A stretch of DNA of 64,000 nucleotides from Roseobacter sp. MH60115 (GTDB lineage: Bacteria > Pseudomonadota > Alphaproteobacteria > Rhodobacterales > Rhodobacteraceae), in assembly GCF_015644665.1 (NCBI RefSeq), contig NZ_JADOBQ010000005.1:124001-188000 (forward strand), read 5' to 3'. The notes under the pieces were generated by a model. The model was not told the DNA's origin and did no database searches. It was given only the letters and a program-made list of their open reading frames with translations. Every line of letters begins with the position of its first letter. Position 1 is the stretch's first letter. Made by a program: the position numbers and the translations under genes. Shown one piece after another: positions 16,426 to 24,332 of this stretch.

Positions 16426-17355
16426 ATGCGAACAAGTGATCTTCCGCAACGTATATCCCGGCGGTTGCTGCAAGACATCGCAGCCGGCAGTATCCAGGCC
16501 GGGCAGCATTTGGGCGCACAACACCTCGCGGACCGCTACGGCGTATCCCGCACACCCATTCGCGACGCCATGACGATCCTGGAGGAAGGTGGCTTTGTCG
16601 TCCGGCAGGAAAACCGCGGCTATTTTGTCGCCGACACCGATCCCCAAATGCTGACCGAAATGCTCGATCAGCAGCCCGCGTCAATGAACGACGAATACCA
16701 TCGGTTGGCAGAAGACTGGCTGACAGGGCGCCTGCCGGAAGAGGTGACAGAACAGTTTTTGCGTCAGGAATACGGGTGGTCGAAGTCGTGGATACATGAC
16801 GTGCTTGTTCGTGCCGCCCGCGAAGGCTGGGTCGAACGCAAGGAAGGCTATGGCTGGCGCTTTCTGCCTGTTGCCAATACGCCGGAAGCCTTCGATGAGA
16901 TCTACCGCTTCCGCATGGCGATTGAACCCGCGGCGATGCTGGAACCCTCTTTCGAATTGAACCGTCAGATCCTGACGGAACAGCGCCGTATTCAAGAAGG
17001 CATGCTGGACATGGATTTCAATGCCGTGCCTGCTGAATCGCTTTTGGAAAATGGGGCGCTCTTCCACGAAGAGCTGATCAAGATGTCGGGCAATCCCTAT
17101 TTTCTGATGGCGCTTCAACGGGTCAATCGGATGCGACGCCTGATGGAGTATCGCGCCGAGGTAAACCACGACCGCCTCGTCGAGCAATGCACCGAACATC
17201 TCGAAATACTGACGCTGCTGGAAGCGGGCAATACTGTCGATGCATCTTACCGTATGCGCCAGCATCTCAGCGGGGCCCTCAAGCGCAAGTCGCCCATTGC
17301 CTGGAATTGGGCGGCCGACAAAGAAACGGTGCAACCGGCCAAGGCTGCCACGTGA
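16426..17355 (+). CDS. GntR family regulator with an apparent second winged-helix segment
   Basis: 309-residue FadR-subfamily regulator. Residues 1-70 form the usual winged helix ([20 protein letters not shown], then GYFVADTD as the wing). Residues about 88-150 repeat a winged-helix-like pattern ([23 protein letters not shown], then GWRFLPVAN), followed by an FCD ligand domain from about 160. This makes it longer than ordinary FadR-type proteins of about 240 residues. It follows the tct operon and shares its last bases with mgsA (GTGA overlap). It is the probable regulator of both arms of the island. Confidence 0.87.
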   Translation: MRTSDLPQRISRRLLQDIAAGSIQAGQHLGAQHLADRYGVSRTPIRDAMTILEEGGFVVRQENRGYFVADTDPQMLTEMLDQQPASMNDEYHRLAEDWLTGRLPEEVTEQFLRQEYGWSKSWIHDVLVRAAREGWVERKEGYGWRFLPVANTPEAFDEIYRFRMAIEPAAMLEPSFELNRQILTEQRRIQEGMLDMDFNAVPAESLLENGALFHEELIKMSGNPYFLMALQRVNRMRRLMEYRAEVNHDRLVEQCTEHLEILTLLEAGNTVDASYRMRQHLSGALKRKSPIAWNWAADKETVQPAKAAT

Positions 17356-17756
17356 AGGATGTTGCGCTCGTTGCGCATGACCAAAAGAAGGATCAGATGA
17401 TTGCCTGGGCAAAGGAGCATGAGGCGGCTCTGAGCGGGTTCACGCTTTACGGGACCGGAACGACGGGTGGTCGGATTGGCGATGAAACGGATCTTGAGAT
17501 CACCCTGCTCAAAAGCGGGCCACTGGGTGGCGACGCACAGATCGGCGCGATGATTGCCGAAGGTCGGCTCGACACGCTGATCTTCTTTATTGATCCACTT
17601 TCAGCCCTTCCGCATGATGTTGACGTCAAATCGCTCCTCCGGCTTGCCATTCTCTATGACACGGCACTGGCCGTGAACGAGGAGACAGCATCCAGATTGA
17701 TCGCAAGCACCCGTGAAGTGAGAGCGAGCAAGCCAGCGCGACAACCCGATCGTTGA
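17352..17756 (+). CDS. mgsA: Methylglyoxal synthase
   Basis: 134-residue enzyme converting dihydroxyacetone phosphate to methylglyoxal and phosphate. Counting from the GTG start, His9, Asp61, Asp81, His88 and Asp91 fall exactly 10 residues before the E. coli MgsA residues His19, Asp71, Asp91, His98 and Asp101. The motifs [20 protein letters not shown] and [13 protein letters not shown] are intact. The GTG overlaps the regulator's stop (GTGA), implying coupling. It lacks part of the C-terminal tail of the E. coli protein. Placement beside OtnC, which yields DHAP, is notable. Confidence 0.9.
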   Translation: MKDVALVAHDQKKDQMIAWAKEHEAALSGFTLYGTGTTGGRIGDETDLEITLLKSGPLGGDAQIGAMIAEGRLDTLIFFIDPLSALPHDVDVKSLLRLAILYDTALAVNEETASRLIASTREVRASKPARQPDR

Positions 17757-17806
17757 TCGCCTAATCTTTACCGCACAAACTCAAATTGTAGGTTGTCCGG
17801 CGCCTT

Positions 17807-18364
17807 TCAGGCCAGCGCATTTGCGTTCACAGTTGTGGTACGCCCGCGCAAATTCTTGGCCAGCACCGACGTCATCGTCTCGATAGCGGCCTTGATGCCA
17901 GCATACACACCGTAGGTTTCAAGCTTCAGTCCAACAACGCTTGAGGAGAAATTGACAAGGGTGCCGCCGTCTCGCAGCTCGTGGGCGGCCGCACGCAAGG
18001 TGTTGAACGAACCTTTCAGATTCACGGCGACCCGGCTGTCAAAGAGGGTATCGTCGCTGTCAGCGAGGGTCGACGGTTTCATGATGCCTGCATTGTTGAC
18101 AAGGACATCGACGCCGCCGAACGCTGCCCGGATGGCGGGGAGTAGATGCTGCACCGCCTCCGTGTCAGAGACACCGGCGTTGACGGCGATGGCGCTGCCT
18201 CCGGCTGCCTTGATGTCTTCAACGATCCGTTGTGCAGCGTCTTCGCTTCCCGCGTAGTTGACAACAACGTTCAGCCCGTCGCTGGCGAGACGCCGGGCAA
18301 CGGTCGCGCCGATCCCGCGAGAGGCACCTGTGACAATTGCGGTTTTGGTTGTTGAGTTTTCGAT
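17807..18364 (-). pseudogene. Short-chain dehydrogenase relic (no standard start, truncated C-terminus)
   Basis: The frame encodes a clear SDR fold: TAIVTGASRGIGATVARRL (NAD-binding glycines), VDVLVNNAGIMKP, NFSSSVVG and YGVYAGIKAA (catalytic Tyr-x-x-x-Lys is present as YAGIK). It has two defects. A good ribosome site AAGGAG (18372-18377) is followed after 7 bases by ATC at 18364-18362 where a start codon should stand, and no ATG, GTG or TTG occurs in frame until 18154. The protein also ends at TVNANALA, where SDRs continue VNAVAPGP for about 60 more residues. I call it a degraded gene; ATC initiation is the alternative. Confidence 0.72.
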
Positions 18365-18395
18365 GTCTGATCTCCTTGTCTATACACGCTGCAGA

Positions 18396-18839
18396 TCACC
18401 ACGGCCAATGGTCGCCGAGGGTGATCGATGTGCGTCTGTAGTCAAACGAGCCCGCGCCCGACCATCTGTCACCGTCTGGGAAGCGCAATTCGACACCTTT
18501 GAGGTCGTGGGGATCAAAGAGCCTCATGTTCACGCCCATCAGGTCTATTGCTTCATTCTGTTCACGGAAGGCCTTCGAAAATGTCCAATGCGTCGTGGTT
18601 CCGCAGCGCCTGCAGAACTGGAGTTCGGCGGCAGCATTCGCCTTGTCTTTGCGCAGGTAGGATCCGGTTTCTCCGGTCGTTTTCACCATTGCCTGTGGAA
18701 AGTAACCCCAGGCGCCGCCAGAGGTTCGGCAAAGCCTGCAGTTGCAGTCGTGAATAAACGCCGGTCTGGATGTAATCGTGACGCCGACCACGCCACAAAG
18801 GCACCGCGCCGTCAGGGGATGTTCCTGTGGGCCACTCAC
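18396..18839 (-). CDS. GFA family (glutathione-dependent formaldehyde-activating-like) zinc protein
   Basis: 147-residue protein of the GFA/CENP-V superfamily. Zinc-binding cysteines are arranged as RCLCGVVG near residue 12, CNCRLC near 33 and CRRCG near 77, as in the family. Most members are not formaldehyde-activating enzymes and have unknown substrates. The GTG at 18839 overlaps the stop of the NmrA-like gene by 4 bases, so the two are translationally coupled. It forms a small leftward unit with the NmrA-like and NTF2-like genes. Confidence 0.88.
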   Translation of the reverse strand: MSGPQEHPLTARCLCGVVGVTITSRPAFIHDCNCRLCRTSGGAWGYFPQAMVKTTGETGSYLRKDKANAAAELQFCRRCGTTTHWTFSKAFREQNEAIDLMGVNMRLFDPHDLKGVELRFPDGDRWSGAGSFDYRRTSITLGDHWPW

Positions 18840-19684
18840 GCTGTGACCCTCTTGCGCCAGACGGCACGGCTCGCGGTTGCGAAATCCGACAGACTGCGCG
18901 GGGCCCGCCCGGTCATGCGCCTCACTGCGTCGGTGACGCGGTCCTCTGACCCTGCAGCGATACTTGTGTCCATGGCCGCAAGCGCCGTTGCATAGGCTTT
19001 CGGCAATCCGGCGGCCATGTGACGTGCCACGAGTTCTTTTTCGCTCAGATGGTGGTGTCTGACCGGGCGTCCCAAGACCTCGCCCAATATCTTTGCGACA
19101 TCGTCATAACTGAGCGCCGCAGGGCCGGTCAGGATGAGGTCACCCGAGGCAAATTGCGGTTGGCTCAGCGCCTCGACTGCGACGGCTGCAATATCCTCCG
19201 CATCGATGAAACCGACCCGTCCATTCTGCGTGGCGGTTGCGATGGTCCCATGATCGCGGATCGGCGCAAGAAGCTGTCCCTCTGAAAAGTTCTGCACGAA
19301 CCACGTCGGGCGCAGAACCACCCATTCAGGCGCATGATCGCGCAACCAGGCATGCACAGCACCCATCATCGGCCCGCCTGCGTCCAGCGAAGACGCGCTG
19401 AGTAGGGCAAACCGTTTCACACCGTTCCGAATGGCTGTTTCCATGAACGGAACCATCGTTTGCAGCGGCTCTGCCACGCCACTCGGGGCGACCAGATAAA
19501 TGCTTGCAACATCCTTCAATGCCCCAGACCAAGTGCCTTGATCACCCCAATCAAAACGAACGTCATGGGTGACAGCGGGGCTGCGGGTTGCGACGCGATG
19601 GCATAGGTCGCGTTCGGTCAGCTGCTCGGAAATACGGCGACCGGTGGTTCCGGTCCCGCCGGTGATCAGGATGAGGTCAGGCAC
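18836..19684 (-). CDS. NmrA-like NAD(P)-binding protein (atypical SDR)
   Basis: About 282 residues. The N-terminus PDLILITGGTGTTGRRISEQL carries the GxxGxxG dinucleotide motif; VVLRPTWFVQNF in the middle and YDDVAKILGEVLGRPV late in the protein are typical of NmrA/NAD(P)H-azoreductase-like atypical SDRs. The GTG at 19684 is preceded by AAGGA; it overlaps the NTF2-like stop by 8 bases and its own stop overlaps the GFA start. The substrate is unknown. Divergent from the tetR gene, with which it probably forms a regulated unit. Confidence 0.87.
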   Translation of the reverse strand: MPDLILITGGTGTTGRRISEQLTERDLCHRVATRSPAVTHDVRFDWGDQGTWSGALKDVASIYLVAPSGVAEPLQTMVPFMETAIRNGVKRFALLSASSLDAGGPMMGAVHAWLRDHAPEWVVLRPTWFVQNFSEGQLLAPIRDHGTIATATQNGRVGFIDAEDIAAVAVEALSQPQFASGDLILTGPAALSYDDVAKILGEVLGRPVRHHHLSEKELVARHMAAGLPKAYATALAAMDTSIAAGSEDRVTDAVRRMTGRAPRSLSDFATASRAVWRKRVTA

Positions 19685-20132
19685 GGGTAAATCCTTCTCC
19701 TTCAGGGTTCGGCACCGCATCGCCGGTTGCGGCCAGCGTGATCCGGGGGTCCCAGTAGTCGGCGTAGTGAACGATCTTACTGTTGCGCGTTTCGATCACG
19801 GAAATCCACTTCTGATCGTAGGCCGCACCGGTGCGGCCTTCGCCGCTGCCTCGAAACTCAAGGACGACCTTGTCGGGGTCGGCCATTTCACTGATGCGAA
19901 GGTCAAAGAAATCGTCGATGCGGATCAGGTCGGGCAAGACCTTCAGGTAACGCGCCAGGGCGTCGCGGCCTTCGATGCGGGCGATGAAACCTGGCGGCGC
20001 ATAGGGCGCTTCAAACACGCAATCCTGTGCGAACATGTCGAGAAAGCTGTCGGCTGTGGGATCAATCCGAGTCCCCAGTCCTTCTCGCAGGATGTCAGTG
20101 AGGCCTTCAAAACGGGTTTGCTGAACGGTCAT
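19677..20132 (-). CDS. SnoaL/NTF2-like domain protein
   Basis: 151-residue cone-shaped alpha+beta barrel protein of the SnoaL-like polyketide cyclase family, judged from ADSFLDMFAQDCVFEAPYAPPG, then VLEFRGSGEG and ending VHYADYWDPRITL. Such proteins bind small hydrophobic compounds, and some are isomerases or dehydratases. The ATG at 20132 follows GAGAGAGA; in-frame sequence further upstream runs into the divergent tetR gene. First gene of the three-gene unit NTF2-like, NmrA-like, GFA, overlapped by 8 and 4 bases. Confidence 0.85.
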   Translation of the reverse strand: MTVQQTRFEGLTDILREGLGTRIDPTADSFLDMFAQDCVFEAPYAPPGFIARIEGRDALARYLKVLPDLIRIDDFFDLRISEMADPDKVVLEFRGSGEGRTGAAYDQKWISVIETRNSKIVHYADYWDPRITLAATGDAVPNPEGEGFTRA

Positions 20133-20152
20133 TGACAAATCTCTCTCTTCGA

Positions 20153-20209
20153 TGGAACGGTAGCGTATCGACCATATAAGGAGCAATTGGATGGAACGCA
20201 AACGTTCCA
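20153..20209. promoter_or_regulatory. TetR operator: palindrome on the tetR start codon plus upstream half-site
   Basis: TGGAACG-CAAA-CGTTCCA (20192-20209) is a perfect inverted repeat overlapping the tetR ATG (20191-20193). A direct copy of the half-site TGGAACG lies at 20153-20159 in the 58-base divergent gap. Binding at both could control tetR and the leftward unit together; this is inferred. Confidence 0.65.
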
Positions 20210-20817
20210 ACGAAAATTCATCAGCGGAACCCTCCTCGCGGACCCCGAGCGGAGCGGCCGTGATGCGCACATCAGTCACCGCCGCGCTGACGCGTGCGTT
20301 TTTCGAGGAATGGGCGCGGGCGGGGATCGGTGCGCTCAGCCTTGAACGCGTGGCCAAGCGGGCGGGTGTGGGCAAGGCCGCGCTCTATCGCCGCTGGTCG
20401 TCCAAGCATGACATGGCGATCGAGTTGATCCGGACGGTGGGTGTGGAGCTCACGCCGATCCCCGACAGCGGGTCGTTGCACGAAGACATTCGGCTCATTC
20501 TGTTGTCGTTGCGCAGGGTGCTGCGCCACCCGCTGATCCGGCGCATACTTCCCGACCTGCATGCAGAAATGGCACGGACAAGCGCGCTCAGCATCGAGAT
20601 ACGCAACACCTTGCAGACCGAACGCCGCGCGCGGGGCGCTCTGATCGTCGATCGAGCCATCGAACGCGGCGAACTGCCTGCGGATGCCGACCGGGACCTC
20701 GCCAATGATGCGATCGCCAGCATTCTCTACTGGCGGATGATTGTTACCGGAGGCCATGTGAAACGCCGGGACATAGACAAGATCGCAGGGTTCATCGTCG
20801 CGGGGCTGGCGGTGTGA
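20191..20817 (+). CDS. TetR family transcriptional regulator
   Basis: 208-residue repressor. The DNA-binding domain spans about residues 25-75, with the helix-turn-helix LERVAKRAGVGKAALYRRW; the C-terminal half resembles TetR_C_11/16 ligand domains. The ATG at 20191 has a perfect AAGGAG seven bases upstream. A 7-base-arm palindrome begins on the second base of this start codon, so the protein probably blocks its own expression. It is divergent from the NTF2-NmrA-GFA unit and is its likely regulator. Confidence 0.9.
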   Translation: MERKRSNENSSAEPSSRTPSGAAVMRTSVTAALTRAFFEEWARAGIGALSLERVAKRAGVGKAALYRRWSSKHDMAIELIRTVGVELTPIPDSGSLHEDIRLILLSLRRVLRHPLIRRILPDLHAEMARTSALSIEIRNTLQTERRARGALIVDRAIERGELPADADRDLANDAIASILYWRMIVTGGHVKRRDIDKIAGFIVAGLAV

Positions 20818-21015
20818 CAGATGCGAGTTCTTCACGGTTCTTTGCCTTTGTACACGAACAGACTGTTGGTGGACTTGGATCGTGCCACCGTGCCGGAGCG
20901 CGGTTGTAACTTTGCGCGCGCCGTGCAGAAATGCCGGACCGCTCTGCCGGTCGGGCGGAGCCCCGTGCCAGTCCGGACGGGCGGCGGTCTGCGCCACTGC
21001 CCCACCTGATCCTGA

Positions 21016-21765
21016 TCAAGCAGCCAGCGCCAGGGCATCGCTGCCGGCAGGCAGGCGCAGCGGGCAGTCTTCATCCGTCACGGCGCGCCAGATGGCCTGC
21101 ACGACATCTGCGGGATGTGTCAGTTCCTGCGCTGCATTGGCGGTGAAAGCCGACATCACCTGCTCGACAAACGCCTGATAGTCATCGGGCGTTTCGTTCG
21201 CCTTGGCCATCAGCGCGCGTGCCGTGCTGCCAAAACTGGTGCCCGGGGCCTGCCCCGGCAAGACCAACCGGGTGCGAATGCCCAATGGCGCAAGCTCGAG
21301 TGCAAGACATTCGGAATAGGCGTTCACTGCAGCCTTGCTGGCGGTGTAGACGGGCAAGAGCGCCAGCGGTTTCATCGTAACACTGGAAGAGACGTTCACG
21401 ATCACGCCGCTTTGCCGCGCGCGCATCTGCGGCAAGACCGCGCGGATCATCGCGAACGTGCCGAATGTGTTGGTTTCGAACAGGGCGCGCATGGCCGTCT
21501 CTGGCGTGCCTTCGAAGGTGGAAAGCCAGCCGATACCGGCATTGTTGACCAGAGCGTCGATGGGACCTGCCGCCTCTACTGCACGGGCGATGCTGGTAGG
21601 CTCGGATACGTCCAGCGGCACGATCTTCAGGCGATCAGAAGCGGGCAACAGGCTTGCATCGGGTGTGCGCATCGTTGCGACAACCGACCAGCCCTGACCA
21701 AGAAAGTGGCGGGCGGTTTCAAGCCCGAACCCTGAAGAACATCCTGTGATCAATACGGTTTTCAT
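21016..21765 (-). CDS. SDR family oxidoreductase
   Basis: 249-residue classical short-chain dehydrogenase. KTVLITGCSSGFGLETARHFL is the cofactor-binding motif, DALVNNAGIGWL the NNAG motif, NVSSSVTMKPL carries the catalytic Ser and VYTASKAAVNAY the Tyr-x-x-x-Lys pair. It belongs to the group acting like retinol or 17-beta-hydroxysteroid dehydrogenases, with no substrate evident. The ATG at 21765 follows AAGGAG by 8 bases. It is divergent from an AraC-type activator, which probably controls it. Confidence 0.92.
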   Translation of the reverse strand: MKTVLITGCSSGFGLETARHFLGQGWSVVATMRTPDASLLPASDRLKIVPLDVSEPTSIARAVEAAGPIDALVNNAGIGWLSTFEGTPETAMRALFETNTFGTFAMIRAVLPQMRARQSGVIVNVSSSVTMKPLALLPVYTASKAAVNAYSECLALELAPLGIRTRLVLPGQAPGTSFGSTARALMAKANETPDDYQAFVEQVMSAFTANAAQELTHPADVVQAIWRAVTDEDCPLRLPAGSDALALAA

Positions 21766-21806
21766 GATGTGGTCTCCTTTTCGCTTTGGTTGTGTTGTCT
21801 GATATG

Positions 21807-21835
21807 TTGTCAAATTGAGCGAGATTTTCTATAAT
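21807..21835 (+). promoter_or_regulatory. Sigma-70 promoter of the araC-type gene
   Basis: TTGTCA (21807-21812), a 17-base spacer, then a perfect TATAAT (21830-21835). Predicted transcription starts near 21842, ahead of the ATG at 21869. This places a possible upstream TTG codon (21815) inside the promoter and so decides the start of the regulator. Confidence 0.8.
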
Positions 21836-21868
21836 CGGAGATACTTAAATCCTTATCGAAAGTCCGAA

Positions 21869-22774
21869 ATGCAGGATCCACTCTCCGAAGTGATCTCGCT
21901 TTTGCGCCCGCAGGCGACATCGACCAAGCTCGTGCATGCGTCCGGATCATTCCGAGTGTGTCGCGATGATGTGGATGCGGCGTTCTACTGCATGCTGTTG
22001 GCCGGGCGGGTCAGGCTGGAGGTCGATGGACATGCGCCGGTCCATCTCTCCGCCGGGACCTTTGTTCTCATTCCGGCGATTGCCCCGTTTGCCGTGTCCA
22101 ACCTGACCCCTCCACCACCCGCCGGACTGGTCAGCCAGCCTGTTGCCGCAGCGGACGGGATCGTGCGGCTTGGCGCATCAGACACCCCCCCGGACGTCGA
22201 GATGCTGGTCGGGCATTGCAGCTTCGGCAGCCCGGATGCCGGGCTCTTGGTCTCGCTCCTGCCCGACATGATCCTTGTGCGTGACGAGGATCGGCTGGCG
22301 ACGCTGGCCGCAATGGTGCAAAGCGAGGTGCGCGCGGATCGACCGGCGCGGGATGCCGTGGTCGAACACCTCTTGCAGATCCTGTTGATCGAGGCCTTTC
22401 GCTCGGCTGAGCAGCCTGACACCACATCCGCGCTGATACGCGGGCTTGTCGATGCCCGGATCGGCCCGGCATTGCGGGCGATCCATGCAGCACCAGACCA
22501 TGCTTGGACGATTCATGAACTGGCCCGCACAGCAGGTCTCTCGCGGTCGGCATTCTTTACCCGATTTTCGCGGGTCATTGGCGTTGCACCGATGGGATAT
22601 CTGCTGAACTGGCGGATGACGCTCGCAAAGCACATGCTGCGCGAGGGGACGCACGGGATTGCGGAAGTTTCCGACAAGATCGGCTATGGCTCCGCCAGCG
22701 CGTTCAGCACCGCCTTTGCGCGCCATGTGGGCGCGCCACCACGGGAATACGCCAGGGGTGCCGCTGCTGGCTAG
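21869..22774 (+). CDS. AraC family transcriptional regulator (cupin_6 type)
   Basis: 301 residues. The N-terminal half is an AraC-type cupin_6 ligand domain (RVCRDDVDAAFYCMLLAGRVRLEVDG and the GTFVLIPA strand). The C-terminal 100 residues carry the two helix-turn-helix units: IHELARTAGLSRSAFFTRF and IAEVSDKIGYGSASAFSTAFAR. This group usually activates a divergent oxidoreductase gene, here the SDR at 21016-21765. The ATG at 21869 was preferred because the promoter covers the upstream TTG alternative. Confidence 0.9.
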   Translation: MQDPLSEVISLLRPQATSTKLVHASGSFRVCRDDVDAAFYCMLLAGRVRLEVDGHAPVHLSAGTFVLIPAIAPFAVSNLTPPPPAGLVSQPVAAADGIVRLGASDTPPDVEMLVGHCSFGSPDAGLLVSLLPDMILVRDEDRLATLAAMVQSEVRADRPARDAVVEHLLQILLIEAFRSAEQPDTTSALIRGLVDARIGPALRAIHAAPDHAWTIHELARTAGLSRSAFFTRFSRVIGVAPMGYLLNWRMTLAKHMLREGTHGIAEVSDKIGYGSASAFSTAFARHVGAPPREYARGAAAG

Positions 22775-22808
22775 ATGCTTGGGCGGCGCTCCGGCGTCTC
22801 CGAAACGC

Positions 22809-22846
22809 AAGCGAACAGATTCTGTGCGATGGATGCGTGTTCGCTT
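22809..22846. repeat. Inverted repeat downstream of araC-type gene
   Basis: Perfect 9-base arms AAGCGAACA (22809-22817) and TGTTCGCTT (22838-22846) with a 20-base loop. It lies 35 bases after the araC stop and before the convergent tRNA gene, so it may end transcription from the left; there is no U-run. Confidence 0.5.
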
Positions 22847-22920
22847 CGGGAAGCCACCATGCGGTAGTTGAGTTTTTCACCAGCGGCGGCTTTGCGCCAG
22901 CTTCATTCACATAGGGGATT

Positions 22921-22996
22921 TGGTGGAGCCTAGCGGGATCGAACCGCTGACCTCCTGCATGCCATGCAGGCGCTCTCCCAGCTGAGCTAAGGCCCC
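22921..22996 (-). tRNA. tRNA-Ala (anticodon GGC)
   Basis: On the minus strand a complete 76-base cloverleaf with encoded CCA: acceptor GGGGCCT pairing with AGGCTCC, D-arm GCTC...GAGC, anticodon stem CCTGC/GCAGG around loop ATGGCAT with anticodon GGC, and T-arm AGCGG-TTCGATC-CCGCT. GGC reads GCC and GCU alanine codons. Confidence 0.97.
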
Positions 22997-23114
22997 AATA
23001 TCGGAACCTCAGGTCCCGACGGGATGGATTGTGAAATCCAGTGCGCCGCTGAATAGGCGCAACGCGGGGCGGGATCAAGTCAAAAAAGACCGCCCCGCGC
23101 GCGAAATCTCGGTT

Positions 23115-23447
23115 TCAGTTGTCGTCGTCTTCCGATGCAACATCCGCGATCTCTTCGAGCGGCACGCTGTCATCATCGTCTTCGTCGTCATCGAGCAGAT
23201 CGTCACCCAGATCCACATCAACATCTTCCTCGTCATCCTCCAGGACCGCATCATCCTCCTGGGTGGAGGCCTTGGCCTTGGCGGATGCCGCGTCTTCTGC
23301 GTCTGCTGCGATCATGCGCGATTTGCTGAGGTCGATCTCAACCACTTCGCCGGTATAGGGGCTGACGATCGGATCCTTGTTCAGGTCGTAAAACCGCTTG
23401 CCGGTTGTGGGGCAGAGGCGCTTCGTTCCCCATTCTTCTTTGGGCAT
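23115..23447 (-). CDS. TIGR02300 / FYDLN acid domain protein
   Basis: 110-residue protein. The N-terminal 40 residues (KEEWGTKRLCPTTGKRFYDLN, then DPIVSPYTGEVV) define the FYDLN acid family, a small zinc-ribbon-like fold. The C-terminal half is an intensely acidic, low-complexity tail of Asp and Glu. The family is restricted mainly to alphaproteobacteria and has no known function. The ATG at 23447 follows AAGGGGG. It is divergent from the metalloprotease gene and lies beside tRNA-Ala. Confidence 0.92.
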   Translation of the reverse strand: MPKEEWGTKRLCPTTGKRFYDLNKDPIVSPYTGEVVEIDLSKSRMIAADAEDAASAKAKASTQEDDAVLEDDEEDVDVDLGDDLLDDDEDDDDSVPLEEIADVASEDDDN

Positions 23448-23559
23448 GAAAAACCCCCTTTTACAATTGCTGTTCTGCTGTAGATGATTCCGGCCAAGTG
23501 CCATATGAATCGGGGGCTGTAAAGGGCTGCCGCACGCCGACCCATCTTCAAGAGCGCAT

Positions 23560-24258
23560 ATGACCGAGAACTCACTGCCTGGTGACCCGCCCATCCCCCT
23601 GATCCTGCGCCGTTCCGCGCAGGCAAAGCGCATTTCGCTGCGAATCTCTCAACTCGACGGGCGGGTGACGCTGACCCTGCCCAAACGGGTGCCAGAGCGA
23701 GAGGCGCTTCAGTTCGCATATGAAAAAGAAAGCTGGATTCGCAAACATCTGGCGGCCCGGGGGGACGATGTCGCAGTGGGTATCGGCACGCTGCTGCCCG
23801 TGGGGGGGCAGATGTATGAGGTGGCGGCAGGCAGCGGGCGTCGCGTGCAGTTCGAGGGGGGCCGCGTGGCCGTGCCGGGGGCGCCTGCGCGCGTGGGTCT
23901 CCGCCTTGCCGGACATCTCAAGGAAATCGCGCGCGCCCGGCTGGCGGAGGCGTCGGATAACTATGCCGCCCTTCTGGGCAAACCCTATCAGGCGATTACC
24001 CTGCGCGACACACGCTCCCGCTGGGGGTCCTGTACGGCCGAAGGGCGGTTGATGTATTCCTGGCGTCTGATCCTCGCGCCGCCGGATGTGCTGGACTATG
24101 TGGTGGCGCATGAGGTGGCGCATCTGGCGGAAATGAACCATTCCCCGGCCTTCTGGGCGCAGGTCAGCCGGATTTATGGAGACTACGCGGGTCCAAGGCA
24201 ATGGCTGCGCCGACAAGGCAGCGATCTGCACCGCTATCGGTTCGACCTTGCCTCTTAA
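23560..24258 (+). CDS. YgjP-like (SprT-type) zinc metallopeptidase
   Basis: 232-residue M48-type YgjP/DUF45 protein. The zinc-binding helix HEVAHLAEMNHSPAFW, about residues 184-199, supplies two histidines and a later one (NHSPAFW); the upstream TRSRWGSCTAEGRLMYSW strand is the other family signature. Members are cytosolic and their substrates are unknown. The ATG at 23560 fits the family length. The start is preceded only by a weak AAGAG. No operon partner is evident. Confidence 0.9.
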   Translation: MTENSLPGDPPIPLILRRSAQAKRISLRISQLDGRVTLTLPKRVPEREALQFAYEKESWIRKHLAARGDDVAVGIGTLLPVGGQMYEVAAGSGRRVQFEGGRVAVPGAPARVGLRLAGHLKEIARARLAEASDNYAALLGKPYQAITLRDTRSRWGSCTAEGRLMYSWRLILAPPDVLDYVVAHEVAHLAEMNHSPAFWAQVSRIYGDYAGPRQWLRRQGSDLHRYRFDLAS

Positions 24259-24332
24259 GTTGTTCGGTCCTTATGGCGGCCAGACCTGCGGCGCGTCTTG
24301 ACCCTGCGTGGATTTGTGATCACAAAAGCCCC

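Noticed and set aside
20832-21015. Small frames on both strands between tetR and the SDR gene.
   Set aside because: No ribosome sites or recognisable sequence; treated as an ordinary intergenic gap.
21815-21868. Upstream TTG start for the AraC-type regulator.
   Set aside because: It lies inside a strong TTGTCA-17-TATAAT promoter, so it would not be on the mRNA.
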